NCBI GenBank assembly: GCA_027475525.1
Contig: JAMWFC010000115.1
Coordinates: forward strand, 682,001-746,000
Source: Macrolepiota albuminosa
Lineage: Eukaryota > Basidiomycota > Agaricomycetes > Agaricales > Agaricaceae
DNA length: 64,000 bases
Direction of reading: 5' to 3'
This document shows, one piece after another, positions 22,023-34,286 of the stretch. The notes beneath the pieces were generated by a model. It searched no databases. It was not told the DNA's origin and was given only the letters and a program-made list of their open reading frames with translations. How positions within the stretch are numbered: position 1 is the first letter of the stretch; each line of letters starts with the position of its first letter. A program made the translations under genes and the position numbers.

Positions 22023-22416
22023 TGTCAGAAAACTCCTCATTTCTTCCTTCTTTCACTCTTTATGTCTTTACTCTTCTTTCATTCATTTTCTTATTTCTTC
22101 TGACATTATCTCATTTTACTGTTTCTATTCTTTTAACACTATTTGTTAGTACTTTTTTCAGCTCTTAAGATGCTCTGATTCTTTAACTACTATTTAGAAT
22201 TCAGACAAGTATGCTTATTTCTTCTGATATTATCTCATTTTACTGTTTTTATTCTTTTAACACTATTTGTTAGTACTATTCTCACTTGTTCTCTTTGAAT
22301 CTCCCTTTGTCAAGTGAGTAGTTATCATAATATTGTCAGTATATATTCTAATACACTTTGGATCTTCCTCTGCCAGCTGTGTGACTGAGCCACAGCCTCC
22401 AAAGGTTGCTCTTACA
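22023..22416 (+). repeat. Solo LTR, short TGTCAG family, copy 1
   Basis: It is the inverted, diverged counterpart of 58305-58772. It starts TGTCAGAAAACTCC and ends TTACA. Flanks CTATT and CCATT differ by one base, fitting an aged 5-bp target site duplication. Confidence 0.7.
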
Positions 22417-23011
22417 CCATTTCTTAAGTGTGTACTGACATCTACTATTTTGCTTGCATATATTCAAACTATCACCAGGAAACAACTCAGAATCCAGCTT
22501 TTTAAATATAACAAAATAAACAGTGATAGTAACATTCATTACATGCACATTGGTGTTGTTGCTGAGCATATGAATGAAGATAATTGAATGTGCATTTTGC
22601 TTCTTGTTTTGTATTTTTTCTGTTCTTATAGATGACTTTTTAAATAGTTTGTTGTTCTTTTTCTTTTTATCCAATTGTCACGCCTTCTATGTTAACTTGG
22701 CTAGGACTGACTCTGCTCAACTAAATACCCCAAAGCAGCAATTGGCTTTTCAGGATTTGACAAGCCTCTTCTGTGTCTGTATTACTTCTGGAGTGGTAAC
22801 TGCTTCACATCTATTTAATAGTTCTGTTCTTGTTGGGAGTCTATCTGACAAGTATAGTCAGCATCACATCAAAATTGTTAAATTTCATCAGAAGTCTCTT
22901 TAGTAGTTTGCTGTTTTGGATTGTGTTTTCAACTTCCCAGACAATATTCAAGATATTCTTTCTAGTAATAGTATGACATTTGTTATGCGAGATGAGAGTA
23001 AAACCTCTACA

Positions 23012-23165
23012 TACAATGTTAATGAGTCATGTTTTATTGTTCTGTTGATTCTGCATTTAATGTGACTTCAGATGGTGGGTATGCAACCTACAATGTTAAT
23101 GAGTCATGTTTTATTGTTCTGTTGATTCTGCATTTAATGTGACTTCAGATGGTGGGTATGCAACC
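23012..23165. repeat. 77-bp tandem duplication in AT-rich DNA
   Basis: 23012-23088 is repeated at 23089-23165. Confidence 0.97.
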
Positions 23166-24479
23166 TCAAGTTCAAGAGGCCCTCCAGTATAAAGAGTAAC
23201 TCAATGTTTACTGAAATGGATGCTCCTATATTTAAATCAGCTAGGGTTGCTGATTTGTATAAGCCAGTTGTCAAGTTCAATTCTCATTTCCATATAATGT
23301 TCTAACATTTTCTCAGTTCCTGTATATGATAGCAAGGTAGAAACTGGTTAACCATTCTATTTTATATTCAGTAACTTTGATTCACTTCCTTCTTGGCATC
23401 CATACAAAAACAATAATATTGAGATTCTAGAAAATTCTGTTGTCAGTGTTGGTTTTAGTGCCAACTGGTATGAGTTCAGTGATCTCAAGTACATTGATGT
23501 TGTATTTGAATATGTTTTCATATTTTTATATATCTCACCTTGAACTTGTTGTTTGTCATTATATTGCATGACTCTACTTATGTAATGCATCTTGTTGAAC
23601 CTGCTCCTATGGTAGATTGCATCAGTGCCACTAAGGAAAAAGCCAAGTTTAAGAGATGTAAGTAGTTTCTACTTTTACTGCTCTTTCTTTATGTCAACTA
23701 TTAAAAAAAATGGCATTTAACAACCTTTCACATGGAGGCACAGTGCAGATGGGCATATTTTAATGTGTGACTTCAGTTGTGACCTTAGCCATCTAGCCAT
23801 TAGATATTTACTTGTTACTATTAGTAGTTGTTTTTTATATTGCATTGTTTTGATAGTCTCAATATATATTTTTTATTGAGCCATTATTTGTTTAACTATT
23901 TGTTCACTAAATGCATTTTTTTTTCTTCATGTAGAAATATTTTGTTAAACTACAGGGCAGAAAAAACTGCAAGTGATAGTTTGATTGTACTTTTAACATG
24001 CTTTAAATCTTTTGTTGTGTTACTTTCTGAATCGGTGATATTTACTATATTACTCTCCTTCAAGCAATAATAGTTTATATAAGCTGTTGCTTCAGCAGTG
24101 GTTTATATAAGCTGTCACTTTATTAATAGTTTATATAAGCTGCTACTTCAGTGATAGTTTCAAGCTATAATGTAATGTTAGATTAAATGATCATAGTGAT
24201 GGTTATTTTATATGTAACCTATTTTGTACTTGTAAATTGATTTTAATAATAAGATTGTCTGTGTATAGTGCCTGGCTATCAATCAATTTATTGCTCATTG
24301 TTTTTAAATATGCATTGTTCGCAAAATATGCACGTGTTTAATTTGATGCAACATCTTTTATATACAGTTAACAGAGAGCCTACAATAATTCAACATGCAC
24401 ACTCTTAATACCTATGTGTTCTGTCAAATGCCAAGCAATGCTTGATTTATAATACTGAGTGATGCTCAATCTATGATAC

Positions 24480-24633
24480 TAAACAATGCTATCATATTTA
24501 TATAGAATGGCATACTACTATACTGATGCGAAATGAGAAGTTTACTTTATTTAAAGTAAACAATGCTATCATATTTATATAGAATGGCATACTACTATAC
24601 TGATGCGAAATGAGAAGTTTACTTTATTTAAAG
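24480..24633. repeat. 77-bp tandem duplication at the Gypsy-B 3' LTR edge
   Basis: 24480-24556 is repeated at 24557-24633. It spans the flank-LTR junction, so the LTR start appears twice (24524 and 24601). Confidence 0.97.
24597..24600. repeat. Gypsy-B target site duplication, left (ATAC)
   Basis: It matches 35772-35775 on the other side of the element. Confidence 0.85.
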
Positions 24634-25556
24634 TAGTCCAAAATATAATTTAGACTGAACTTTGCGATATTTCAACTGTCCCAGTTTCACAGAGTACGTG
24701 GGGCTAAGTTATGCGCACACACACTTTGTAAATGTGATTGTAATTTTAATTGTTTTATGTTTGAAATGCAAACTTTTTAAAATAAAAGTCACACTCAAAA
24801 GGTGGGTATAAAATAGTATTAAAACTAAAACCCGAAGCTACTGTAATGCTCCTAGGCCTAAGAGATCTGCTCCCTGGGGATTCCAAGCCGTGGCAATGCA
24901 ATTGCTTGCCCAACTCCCCCATCTTTGTCCTCCTTTTATACCTTTTCCCTCGCTGCACGGACCACTCCTATTTCCCTTGTGTTTACTTGTAGTCTCGTTA
25001 TTACTCGTCCGGGACACAATTGTGCCGAATCCGGGCCCCGGTTGTTGTGTTTCCGAGACTGCCGTCGTGGCTAATAGTTCGTCTGTCGGATTGTACGGCT
25101 AATCCTTCTTCTGCTTCTATTTCCTTCCTCACTTCTTTGTTTTTCCCTGCGTTGTCTTCCTGGAGCTCCTGGTCTCATTCTATGGCCACCTCGGGTCATA
25201 CTGTAGGCTTGGGGATGTGTTTGCACGAGGTCGCGATGTCGGGAAGGAATTTGGATTTGGCTTTTGGTGGGTGATGCCAAATGAAATCTTGGGGCTTCTG
25301 CCGAGATCTTATCTTGTGCACTGCCACCATTGGCTAATTCCTCGTGATCGCCTTTCTGATCGCTGGTTGCGCATCTCGTTACTACGTACTTGGCTCGTCA
25401 TTTTATTGTCAGGGTTTTTCTTTTGAGGTAAGGCTCCTGGCATCTACGGTTTTCGATGCAATGCTTACAGTTTTGAGCATTTGTTTTATTAAAACACGGG
25501 TATATTGGGAGCCGTTGATACCAGCTTGTCTGCCTCAGTTGGAGGCGGACGTATCA
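24601..25556 (-). repeat. Gypsy-B 3' LTR (956 bp)
   Basis: On plus it starts TGATGCGAAA and ends GTATCA. It matches 34662-35771, which is also 956 bp after two 77-bp duplications are collapsed. A TATAAAAGG box on the minus strand near 24940 agrees with minus-strand transcription. The termini resemble the solo LTR family with TGATA ends. Confidence 0.92.
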
Positions 25557-25566
25557 CCTCCCCCGC
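25557..25566 (-). other. Gypsy-B polypurine tract
   Basis: The element strand reads GCGGGGGAGG immediately before the 3' LTR start, the expected plus-strand primer. Confidence 0.7.
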
Positions 25567-25769
25567 ACCATATAATGACTGCCCTCAGTCATCGTAGTAG
25601 ACTTGGTGCATCCTGCCTTTCTTTCGATCACTGCTCCCAGCAAGAACTAAATTTTTCTTCTCTTACAGATAGAAAAATAAATTTCTTTGCCTTTTTCCCT
25701 CTTTTTCTCGACGTTCGATCATACCCATCCTGGGTTTTTAAGTGCGACCTGAGTTGCCTATACCCCACC

Positions 25770-27128
25770 ATGGCTCCTCCTGGTGCTCCTACTGCCCCTT
25801 GCAGATCTGCGACCTCAAAACCTCGTCCTCGAGTCATCATCTCAACGCCTCCCAAGCCAGCTGTCCTGCCACCCCAGCCTGTGCCTGTCCCGACAGATTT
25901 TTATGGCTTGTTCCAGCGTGCTGTCAAGCATGATGGTAACAAGGCCATTGTGTCTGTTTTCAAGTACCCATGGTTTGCAGAAGCCGCGATAGGCCTCTGT
26001 GCCACTGCCAGGTGTTTTCCGGGCACACCTGCTGACCGTGCTTGGTTCTTGGGTGGCGCTGATTGGGTTTGTTTCTCCTTTCTATTCTCTCTCCTCCTTG
26101 TGTCTTGATGCTTCTCGCAGCATTTCGCCGACGAGAGCACCTTTGGTCATCTGGCTGAACAGAGAGGTCTCTGCGAGACCCTCTCCGAGCTCCTTCCTCT
26201 GCTTGACCGTGGCGCGGCCGATGCTTTGTGCGATGTGAAGGCGTTCTTTTCCTTCGTCGACGCCTTCATTTCCTTTGTGCAGTGCGAAAAACTTAGGAAG
26301 GAGCGTGAAGAAGTAAGCCTTCTTTTTGACTTGTATTTTATTCTTGCATGCTTATCCCACGTTTCTTAGGCTCAACGTCGTGCGCAAGACAAAGACGTCA
26401 AAATGCTCGGTACGCCTGCCTCCTGCCCTGTCAAGCGCCGTGCTAACGTAAGTCCTAGCTCACAAGCTCGACCTCATTGCTCGTCGTCTCGACACACTGA
26501 CTATCTCTCTTATCCCTCCTCAGGCCGAGCCCGAGGGAAAACCAAAGACCAAGAAGCTCAAAGTTACGCCTTCTCTGAGTGCGTTCCTGTTGTTGACTTC
26601 CCAGTTTTTGTTTTCCTGACCTCCTTGCTCTTAGCTAATCATGTTCCAGGCAGCGACGCTGCGCTAGCCCTGCTTGCTGCGGTTTTGTTTTCCTGACCTC
26701 CTTGCTCTTAGCTAATCATGTTCCAGGCAGCGACGCTGCGCTAGCCCTGCTTGCTGCGGTTGATCAAGCTCTCGACCTGGTGCAGCTGGCTGAGGACAGC
26801 GAGACTGTTCCTCGGTCGGACCTTCAAAAGCACCGTGACGCTGTTGATCTAGCTGCTCAACATCAGTTGTACCAGCTTGACGTAGCATTACAGACTTTCA
26901 ACATGATTTCGGACCGCCAAACTCGGCGAAACAGGCCCTAGGTCCTTCAGAAGTTGATCAGGCAGGCTCTCTTCTGCGCGCCCTTCAAGTTCCGCTTGTG
27001 GTGAGTCTTTTCTTAACCCTTCGTCGTTCCTTCATCTAACTTTCTGTCTGACAGTCGGTAACGAGGATTCGGACGTTGAGTTTCAAGACTCTACTCAAGA
27101 TGGACCTGAAGGCTCCGTGGAGGTTTAA
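25770..27128 (+). CDS. Gypsy-B antisense gene, multi-exon, unknown function
   Basis: This gene is on the strand opposite to gag-pol, just inside the 3' LTR. Proposed exons are 25770-26066, 26121-26312, 26370-26447, 26524-26578, 26650 to ~27000, and 27055-27128. The introns run GT..AG and are 54-76 nt. The first four junctions keep one frame. The protein starts MAPPGAPTAP, and a globular segment has TDFYGLFQRAVKHDGN, FKYPWFAEAAIGL, WFLGGADWHFADES and FFSFVDAFISFVQ. Basic stretches follow (PVKRRAN, PKTKKLK), then a helical region and an acidic tail (GNEDSDVEFQD). A one-base slip near 26930 and a phase problem at the last intron suggest damage or a misplaced junction. A 77-bp duplication (26606-26759) lies in intron 4 and exon 5. 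I do not recognise the family. Confidence 0.6.
26606..26759. repeat. 77-bp tandem duplication in Gypsy-B antisense gene
   Basis: 26606-26682 is repeated at 26683-26759, over the end of intron 4 and the start of exon 5. Confidence 0.97.
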
Positions 27129-27752
27129 ACGCCCTCCTCGTTGCAAGCATTGACTTTGTCTCTGCCTGGCATAGTCTTTAAAATAGTTCTCCCCCTTCTT
27201 CCTATTACTTCGTCACCCCAATATATTCCTTCACTCCAAACGGCAGGATGTTAAGTTAGTTTGATTATTCCACAAAGGTCTTAAATCCCATTGTTGCCAA
27301 TTCCGTCGTAAATGCCTCCCCCCTGGGGCTCGAACTCTCGACGTGCTGACCCCTCATGTTTTACTTTTGTCCTTTTCCTCAGTTCTGAGCTTGAACGCTT
27401 ACTGTTTTAGTCCATGTTTTCAGTTCTTTACTGGGTTCGAACTCCAGCACCGGCACCCCATGCCCTCGTTTAGAACTTTTTGTCCCTTGCCCAGTTTTGA
27501 ACGCAAGTGTTGGCATGCTGCGTCAACATCCGATTCTTAACTGAGTCGTAGACTTAGTTTTGTGTTTAAACGTTGACACATGTTGCCCTCTTTTATTGCC
27601 AACTCTGTCAGTTACTGACTTAGTTTGATGGCTGGTTCTTCCTCTGAGGTGTAGCTACCCTGCCTATCCCCCACAATATTGCTAAAAGCTCAGAATAGAT
27701 CTGACTGTATTATTTCCTTTGAAATACATACTGTAGTTCATCTTTTTCTGGC
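27129..27752. other. Spacer between convergent Gypsy-B genes
   Basis: This stretch separates the 3' ends of the antisense gene and pol. It holds T-rich and poly(A)-signal-like sequence and two GGTTCGAACTCC-like stretches that resemble a tRNA B box by chance. I see no gene. Confidence 0.5.
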
Positions 27753-28495
27753 TTAGTCTGTTTGTGGCAGTCCCAACTCACTGTCAGTGGGCTCATGGAG
27801 CCTTACTGTGCCAAATGAGATGTCCTTGGTGATCAACTCTGTAGGTTTTCGTAGTTCTTCCCTTAGTTCTCTTAGCTTAGCAGGTGTAATATCCACCCAC
27901 TTTTCTATGCCTTCAGGCAAGATTAGCTTTTTGCGAGCCTTGTAAGGTACAACTCGAAAGGCAGCTACTCGTGCTTGCCAAACTGACCCATCTAGTTCTG
28001 CTACAATGTAATTACCACCCTGAGTCTTGGCAATTACTACCATAGGCCCATGAAATCGTGGCAACATCTTAGCACTGAATGAACTTTCTGTAGTCATGTT
28101 TGTGACTAGTACCAAGTCCAATGGTTTAAAATTGAAGTCCTTGATTGAGCTTTTATGCTCTTCTGCAAACTTCAATGCCCATTGGAGCTTAGCCTTTCCA
28201 ACACTCTCTCTCATCTCCTCCACATGTTGATGGTGCTTGGCTAGAGCTCTAGCATGATATCCAACCAACTCCTCAGTAGTCAGAGGTCCGTCTGGTAATT
28301 CTACCAGCCAGGTGGCCTCTGCTAGATCCAAGGGTAGAGTAGGATGAGCACCAGTGACCATGAAGTATGGTGAGCATCCAAATCTCTGCCTAATGGTTAT
28401 TCGGTCACTCCACATTACATGGTAGAAGAACCAGAACCACTTGGTGCGATCCTCACAGGCCTTGAACAAAGCTTGCCTGACATCCCAATGAGGTC

Positions 28496-28649
28496 TTTCA
28501 ATTCTACCATTGGCTGGTGAGTTGTAGGGAGAGATAGTAATGCCTCTAATCCCATACTTCTTTTCCAACCAGTTTCAATTCTACCATTGGCTGGTGAGTT
28601 GTAGGGAGAGATAGTAATGCCTCTAATCCCATACTTCTTTTCCAACCAG
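28496..28649. repeat. 77-bp tandem duplication in Gypsy-B integrase
   Basis: 28496-28572 is repeated at 28573-28649. It splits the integrase core. Confidence 0.97.
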
Positions 28650-30814
28650 GCAGTGACTGTTTGAACTGTCCAGCATTATCTGTGATGATTTCTGCAATGC
28701 AGCCCCAGCGGCAAATCACATCTTCAAACAACCATTGACCAATGGTCTTATGGTTCTCCTTCCTCAGGGGTCTACCTTCTATCCAAGCAGACAAGGCACA
28801 TCTGCCATGTACTATGTACTTACAGCCATTGGAGGCTGGTGTCATGTGCATGGTATCAATGTGAATTGTTTGAAAGATGGAAGGAGTATAAGTTACAGTT
28901 GGTTCCCTGTTGACTACTGTCTTTTGTCTGATTTGACAATTGTGACAAGTCCCAACATACCACTGCACATCCCCTTCAATGCCAGGCCACCAGAAACGCT
29001 CCTGTATAAGCATCCTGGTGGCATAGGCCCCCCTATGTCCTAAGGCATCATGGGCTGATTTAAGCATGAACATTCGTCTATCAATTTGGACTACTAGCTT
29101 ATGTTTTTCCTCATGACAACGCTTATACAATCTCCCCTTCTTGTCAAAGAAGAATTGCCTAGCAAACTTCTTAAACTTCTCTAGATCCCAGCCTTGCAGA
29201 TTCTTGGGTTCTGTACCTGGATCTTGCAACCAACTCTGAACAGTGGGTAGCAGATTATCCCAGTCCTCACCCTCACTACCTTTCCTGTGTTCTAGGTAGG
29301 TTTGTGTGTCCTCTACTCTGACTTCTTGGTCTTCTACTGGTAACAGAGGCATGGTCATAGCTAATACTGCTACTGGATTCATGCTTGTCCCTGGTATTTG
29401 ACTCAAGATGCCATCCCTAAGCTCCTGTTCTTGGGACCTGGCTTTACAAAGTTCTTGCTCAAAGTCTGATACTTCAGTAGCTACCATGTTTAGATAGCCA
29501 CCTCTAGTGTCAATTTGATCTGCAAACTCTTCAAGTTCCAAAGGTTCCCAGTCCTCCCAACCAGGTACATTATTGATCTTGTCTGGATACTCATAGTTCA
29601 TAGACTTGGGTTCATCCATTAACTCAGGATCAACTGGTGGGTACTCCTCATCTCCTGGCTGCTTAGGCCACCTTGACAATCCATCCACACTGAATGTTTT
29701 GCCTGGCACATGCCTTAAGGTAAAGTGATAGAGTAGAACATTCTCAATCCATCTCATGATAGTGGCATTGGGTCCTACTCCTGGATTTCCTAGCATCCCC
29801 TTAAGATACTTGGCATCTGTTTCTATCACTAGTTTTCTACAACCAACTAGCCAATACTTGTTAGCTAGCAGAGACCTCATGAGACCATACAGCTCTCTTT
29901 TTGGTTGAGAAAATCTAGCTTCTCTCTCATTCAGGGTGATAGATCCTAACTTGGCACAAGTGCGCATTTTAGGATTGTCTGGGTCTTCTTGGAAGATTCC
30001 AAAACCCACTGCCATCCAGGATGTATCCACTGACAGAACTACTGCACCTCCTGACTCATAGTCAATGGGTTTTAAAGGAGCACTTTCTGCTAGCAGCTTT
30101 TTCATTTGTGCCATTGCAGAGCGCTGGTCCTCTCCCCAAGTGAAAGGCACATCATTCTGAGTAAGCTTATTGATAGGTGCTGCTACCTTGGCATAGTCCT
30201 TGATAAAGGATCTAAAGGTACCACAGGTCCCTAAAAATGACCTTACTTCATGTTTATCCCTGCAGTCACCCCATCCCATCACTATGGCAAATCTCTTGGT
30301 TTCTGGCTTCTGCCCTTCATAAGAGCATCTATGGCCAACAACCACAATCTCATCTGCACATACTACTGACTTCTTTCCAGAGAAAGTCCCCCCTGCATAT
30401 TTGATTCTTTGTAACACTCTGTTCACATTGAGCAGGTGTTCCCATACAAATCTCCTGATGCCTGGATTCTCTGGTATGACTTCACAGCTACCATCTGGCA
30501 ACTCATATCTATGAGGTGGCCCTCTGACTGGTACATCATCAATGTATGGCCAAGTTACATGTGGTATCTCATCCTTCAAGATGAATGTAATATCATCATG
30601 GAAGATAGGCACTGAATTTGTCCATCCCATTGGTAAGGTAACCAACCTCAGAGCACCAAATGGTGTCTGGAATGTAGTATAATCTCTAGAGCGCACATCT
30701 AGTACTCTCTCATCATATCCTACATACAAGTCAAATATCCCTCCACAAGCTCTGCCTGAGAAGTGACTAGCTAACTCTTCAGTTGCTGGTGGCAACCCAG
30801 AATGTGCTATGGTT

Positions 30815-30968
30815 ACTTTATTCAAAGGCTCCAAGCTATGGACTATCCTCAAGCTCTCACCATCCTTCTTCAACACTGTAAACCATTGGGAACTTTATTC
30901 AAAGGCTCCAAGCTATGGACTATCCTCAAGCTCTCACCATCCTTCTTCAACACTGTAAACCATTGGGA
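30815..30968. repeat. 77-bp tandem duplication in Gypsy-B RT
   Basis: 30815-30891 is repeated at 30892-30968. Confidence 0.97.
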
Positions 30969-31742
30969 GCGATATGAGAGTTAGAGGGTTCATAGACCCC
31001 TGCCTCAATCTTCTGCTTTATCATTTTGCAGATTCTATCCCTAAGACCTGGAGCAATAGGAATGTTCTTCAACACCCATGGGGTGTGAGGTATTACTGGC
31101 ATGATCACTGGAGGGAAGAATTCCTCCTTCAGCCTGCCTCTTTGAGAATCATCCCATGCAAAAGCCTGGTTTTGCAGCATCATAAGGTGATGTACTGCCT
31201 TCATCTCCTCTGGCCAAAGAAAACCATCACCATGGGCTTGGTCAATGACTTCTTTGCACTCAGCTGTGTATCTCCCTGTGGGTTTGAACTCTGGTGGATT
31301 GGGATCCAACTGAGGCATGTCTGCCAGTGGGTCTCCAGTAATGCACCTTTCAATTCTAAACTCCTCAGGTGAGGTACCTAGTACAGGCTTAACTTTTCTA
31401 GCCACAGGTTTGTATTTCTTAGAAAATACTTGGGCAGTCTCCCCCACACCTGCTTTTGACTCTAAGTTTTCCTCTTGTACTAGCAGCTCCTCAAGACTGT
31501 CAGGTATTTGAGCTAAATGCCCATTCAAATATGCTGACAATGTCTTCTGCTCCTTCTCTTCACACTCCTTGCTTGCTGTAAAAGCATGCAAGTACACATC
31601 CCTCAACTCTTCCTGACTGAATTTACTATGTTCCATAGAATATCCAGTCACCACAATCTCTCCTTCCTGAGTCTCAGCAAGACTTATTGCAATCTCTCCC
31701 TGGTCTGTAACCAGTTCCTCGAGACTCAAAATTTTGCTTCAC

Positions 31743-31896
31743 TCTCCCTAGCAGCCCCTGCCTTTGGCATTTTGCCTCTTTCAATAGTAGGCAGGGCAGT
31801 TTGACGACCTGTATTAGGGTCTCCCTAGCAGCCCCTGCCTTTGGCATTTTGCCTCTTTCAATAGTAGGCAGGGCAGTTTGACGACCTGTATTAGGG
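31743..31896. repeat. 77-bp tandem duplication in Gypsy-B protease region
   Basis: 31743-31819 is repeated at 31820-31896. Confidence 0.97.
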
Positions 31897-32003
31897 TCTC
31901 AATAGTGATGATGGCACTGCCATCTTGCAAGTTTTGAATGTTGCTCTCTGTCAAGGTGTCAAATGGACAACCCAATAAGACAGTATAAGCAGGACTTTCA
32001 AAA

Positions 32004-32157
32004 ATGTGCACTTGTAGATAGATAGTGAACCCTTCAGCAAAAGTGAATGGCACATTACGTGCTAAACCAACAGATTCATTATGTGCACTTGTAGATAGAT
32101 GGTGAACCCTTCAGCAAAAGTGAATGGCACATTACGTGCTAAACCAACAGATTCATT
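32004..32157. repeat. 77-bp tandem duplication in Gypsy-B protease, one mismatch
   Basis: 32004-32080 is repeated at 32081-32157 with one A/G difference (GATAGTG versus GATGGTG). It is the only imperfect pair I noticed. Confidence 0.95.
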
Positions 32158-32891
32158 TACTTGCTATTGGCACTCTCCATCCTTAGCCTAATGTCTGGAT
32201 CCCAGTCAATCCTAGATTGAGAGCCTCCTTAAAGCCATGCAGACTATTTGATCCACTATCTAGAATTGCCTCTGCTCTTCCCTTTTGATTGACAACTGGT
32301 TGAGAGATCTCAGAACTTGCAATCCCTAGCTACATATACCACTACTGGCTTTTCTCCTGTTGGGATATTTTCCAAGTAAGTGGCAACACAGTCTTGGTGC
32401 ACTACTGCACCAGTAGGCAAGCCAGATTGTGTTCCATCTGCAATGAAGTAGGTGGCCATAGGTAGATCATTAACATCTACCTTGTCAGGCTCTTTCTCCA
32501 CTGCTGTCAGATGTTGAGTAGCTGTCCTAGGAATGTTGGGTTCCTTAGGCCTGGGAGGCTTTGGTACCAACTTTTGTACCATGACCTCCCTCAAACCAGG
32601 TGCCACATCCAGAAGTTCTCTGGTGGTTAGTGACTGGTACCTCCCACAGCTTCTCAACCATCTTCTCCAGCTCTTTCCTAGTTCCCTGAATGGAACTCCT
32701 ACCAGTGTCCTGCACTGGTACCTCCTGCCTCTCATTCAAAGCTGGCACCTTTTCAAAAGGTAAGTCCAACTTGGGTGCCACTTTGGGTGGAATCCTCAAA
32801 GTCAGCTTTTCTTTCCAGGAATTTTGTGGCTGTCTCTCTGTCAATGTGGGTATTCCTGGTGGAGCTTCCCCCATTTTCTTCATTGAGCTCC

Positions 32892-34196
32892 TCAAAAATC
32901 CTTGGACCCTCCTTGTTGTCCTTCACCAGGACTAGGAGTATGCCTGGTGTTGACTAAGACTGACATGACTTCTGTTAGTCTTTGAAAGCCTTTTTCCAGT
33001 TCTCCTAGCCTGTCTGCCTCTCCATGCTGGATGCGCTCCAACATGTCATCCCTAGTATCTCTTACAGCATTGGTGTAAGTAGAATAGGTTGGAATGTCTT
33101 GAGCTTCCTCAGCCCAGCCAAAGTATAACCCCACTTGAGAGTCATGTAACTTCATCACCCTATCATGTGGTGATATACTGGATGGCTCTCTGGGTAGAGG
33201 TGCTCTGTTGGGCATTCTAGTCCTCCCATCTACTAGGATCACCCATCCCTTTTGTACATCTGATTTCACCTGCTCACACTCAGCTATACGATGACCAGTT
33301 CCCCAACAGTAGAAGCAATATGTGCTTCCACCAGGGGTTGGCATCATGGCCTGAGCAGGTCTCTCTGTTTGCCCTCCATGGTGACTCTTGGTATTTAGGA
33401 AGGCATTCCTCATGTCCAGTTGGCTATTTTGCAGAGCCTGCATAGCACTTTGGATGCTGCCAACCTGCTTCCCAATAGTGACCATAGAGTCTTGCAGATG
33501 AGCCATCCTCTCTTCTGCCTCCTCATTTTTCACTACTACTCCACCCACCTCCCTGTTGGTGGTTTCTCCCCTAGTCTTCCTGACAGTTGTCCCATCTACT
33601 AGGGCTGTCACCACTGCAATCACTTCAGACAAGTCATACTTGTTGTCTTTGTGACGATTACGAGCAGGATCCCTGTAATGGCCATGTTTGTGGATGAGTC
33701 TCTCCTCTACTAACTCTGCCAGGGTAGGTGTAAAACACCCCATAAACTTATCCACCAATACCCCATTCCCTACAACACTATCCAGCTTTTTGGCTTCAGC
33801 CCTGAATTTTCTGATTAAGGAGTGCAGCTCAGGGGCATCCCCTCTGCTTAGCCTGGCATGCTCCTTACAGATCCTATCCAGGTTTGCCATGCTTCCTGCC
33901 TCATCCATAGCTTCAGGGTATGATTCCTTAACCTCCCTTATAAAGGTGGCCCAAGGATATCTATCCTCAAAACTATCGAACCCTCTCCATTCCTGCTCAG
34001 TTTCTGCATCCACATATTCTAATAACCTCTTCTTCTTTTCTCCATCCTCCACAATGCCTGCATGATTGAATAGAGACTGCATCCTCTGCAGAAACCTGTG
34101 AACCTCAGCAGGCTCACTGCTTCTGAACTTAGGTGCATCTCTACTTTCAGGCAATGGCATTTTGTATCTCATGGGTTGCTCCATAATGCTGGTCAA
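32892..34196 (-). CDS. Gypsy-B Gag
   Basis: This 434-residue Gag starts MTSIMEQPMRYKMPLPES. It has a capsid-like region (FLQRMQSLFNHAGIVEDGEK, WRGFDSFEDRYPWATFIREV), a coiled-coil-prone stretch around AHLQDSMVTIGKQVGSIQSA, and a CX2CX4HX4C knuckle (CFYCWGTGHRIAEC). The family is common in mushroom genomes. The frame is intact. The duplication at 34133-34286 covers the start codon, so the true N-terminus must be read after collapsing it. Confidence 0.88.
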   Translation of the reverse strand: MTSIMEQPMRYKMPLPESRDAPKFRSSEPAEVHRFLQRMQSLFNHAGIVEDGEKKKRLLEYVDAETEQEWRGFDSFEDRYPWATFIREVKESYPEAMDEAGSMANLDRICKEHARLSRGDAPELHSLIRKFRAEAKKLDSVVGNGVLVDKFMGCFTPTLAELVEERLIHKHGHYRDPARNRHKDNKYDLSEVIAVVTALVDGTTVRKTRGETTNREVGGVVVKNEEAEERMAHLQDSMVTIGKQVGSIQSAMQALQNSQLDMRNAFLNTKSHHGGQTERPAQAMMPTPGGSTYCFYCWGTGHRIAECEQVKSDVQKGWVILVDGRTRMPNRAPLPREPSSISPHDRVMKLHDSQVGLYFGWAEEAQDIPTYSTYTNAVRDTRDDMLERIQHGEADRLGELEKGFQRLTEVMSVLVNTRHTPSPGEGQQGGSKDF

Positions 34197-34286
34197 CTTA
34201 GTTGGCTCAGTGCATCTCTACTTTCAGGCAATGGCATTTTGTATCTCATGGGTTGCTCCATAATGCTGGTCAACTTAGTTGGCTCA
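34133..34286. repeat. 77-bp tandem duplication at Gypsy-B gag start
   Basis: 34133-34209 is repeated at 34210-34286, over the Gag start codon. Confidence 0.97.

Larger units (their letters stand above)
22417..24600. other. AT-rich decayed DNA with a short tandem repeat
   Basis: No gene is recognised. TTTATATAAGCTG-type units repeat about every 24-33 bases at 24072-24165, and related inverted units are at 54264-54330. Two 77-bp duplications lie here (23012 and 24480). The target site of Gypsy-B (ATAC) is at 24597-24600. Confidence 0.5.
27753..31742 (-). pseudogene. Gypsy-B Pol: RT, RNase H, integrase
   Basis: This is the Ty3/gypsy-type enzyme region. From 31729 a protease-RT linker leads to RT with LKKDGESLRIVHSLEPLN, FQTPFGALRLVTLPMGWTNS and the catalytic YIDD. 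RNase H has VVLSVDTSWMAVG and VDGLSRWP. Integrase has the HHCC site (HDALGHRGAY...CHNC) and the DDE residues in HIDTMHM, ITDNAGQF and NGRIERPH, then a basic C-terminus ending GLPQTD at 27753. Duplications at 28496-28649 and 30815-30968 break the frame artificially. One further base seems lost around 30980, where the expected YRSQWF motif changes frame. Confidence 0.88.
31743..32891 (-). pseudogene. Gypsy-B aspartic protease region
   Basis: On minus the linker (RELLDVAPGLREVMVQKL) leads to a retropepsin with ILDSGSN near 32250. The C-terminal signature YTVLLGCPFDTLTES follows near 31970. Stops and frame changes, plus duplications at 31743-31896 and 32004-32157, break the reading frame. The second of those duplications has one mismatch between its copies, unlike the others. 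Confidence 0.75.

Noticed and set aside
24755..25280. Open frames in the Gypsy-B LTRs as genes
   Set aside because: They occur in both LTRs only because the LTRs are copies; no motif or codon bias is seen.
27331..27445. tRNA gene, from GGTTCGAACTCC and GGCTCGAACTCT
   Set aside because: There is no matching acceptor stem, A box or anticodon arm at the right distance.
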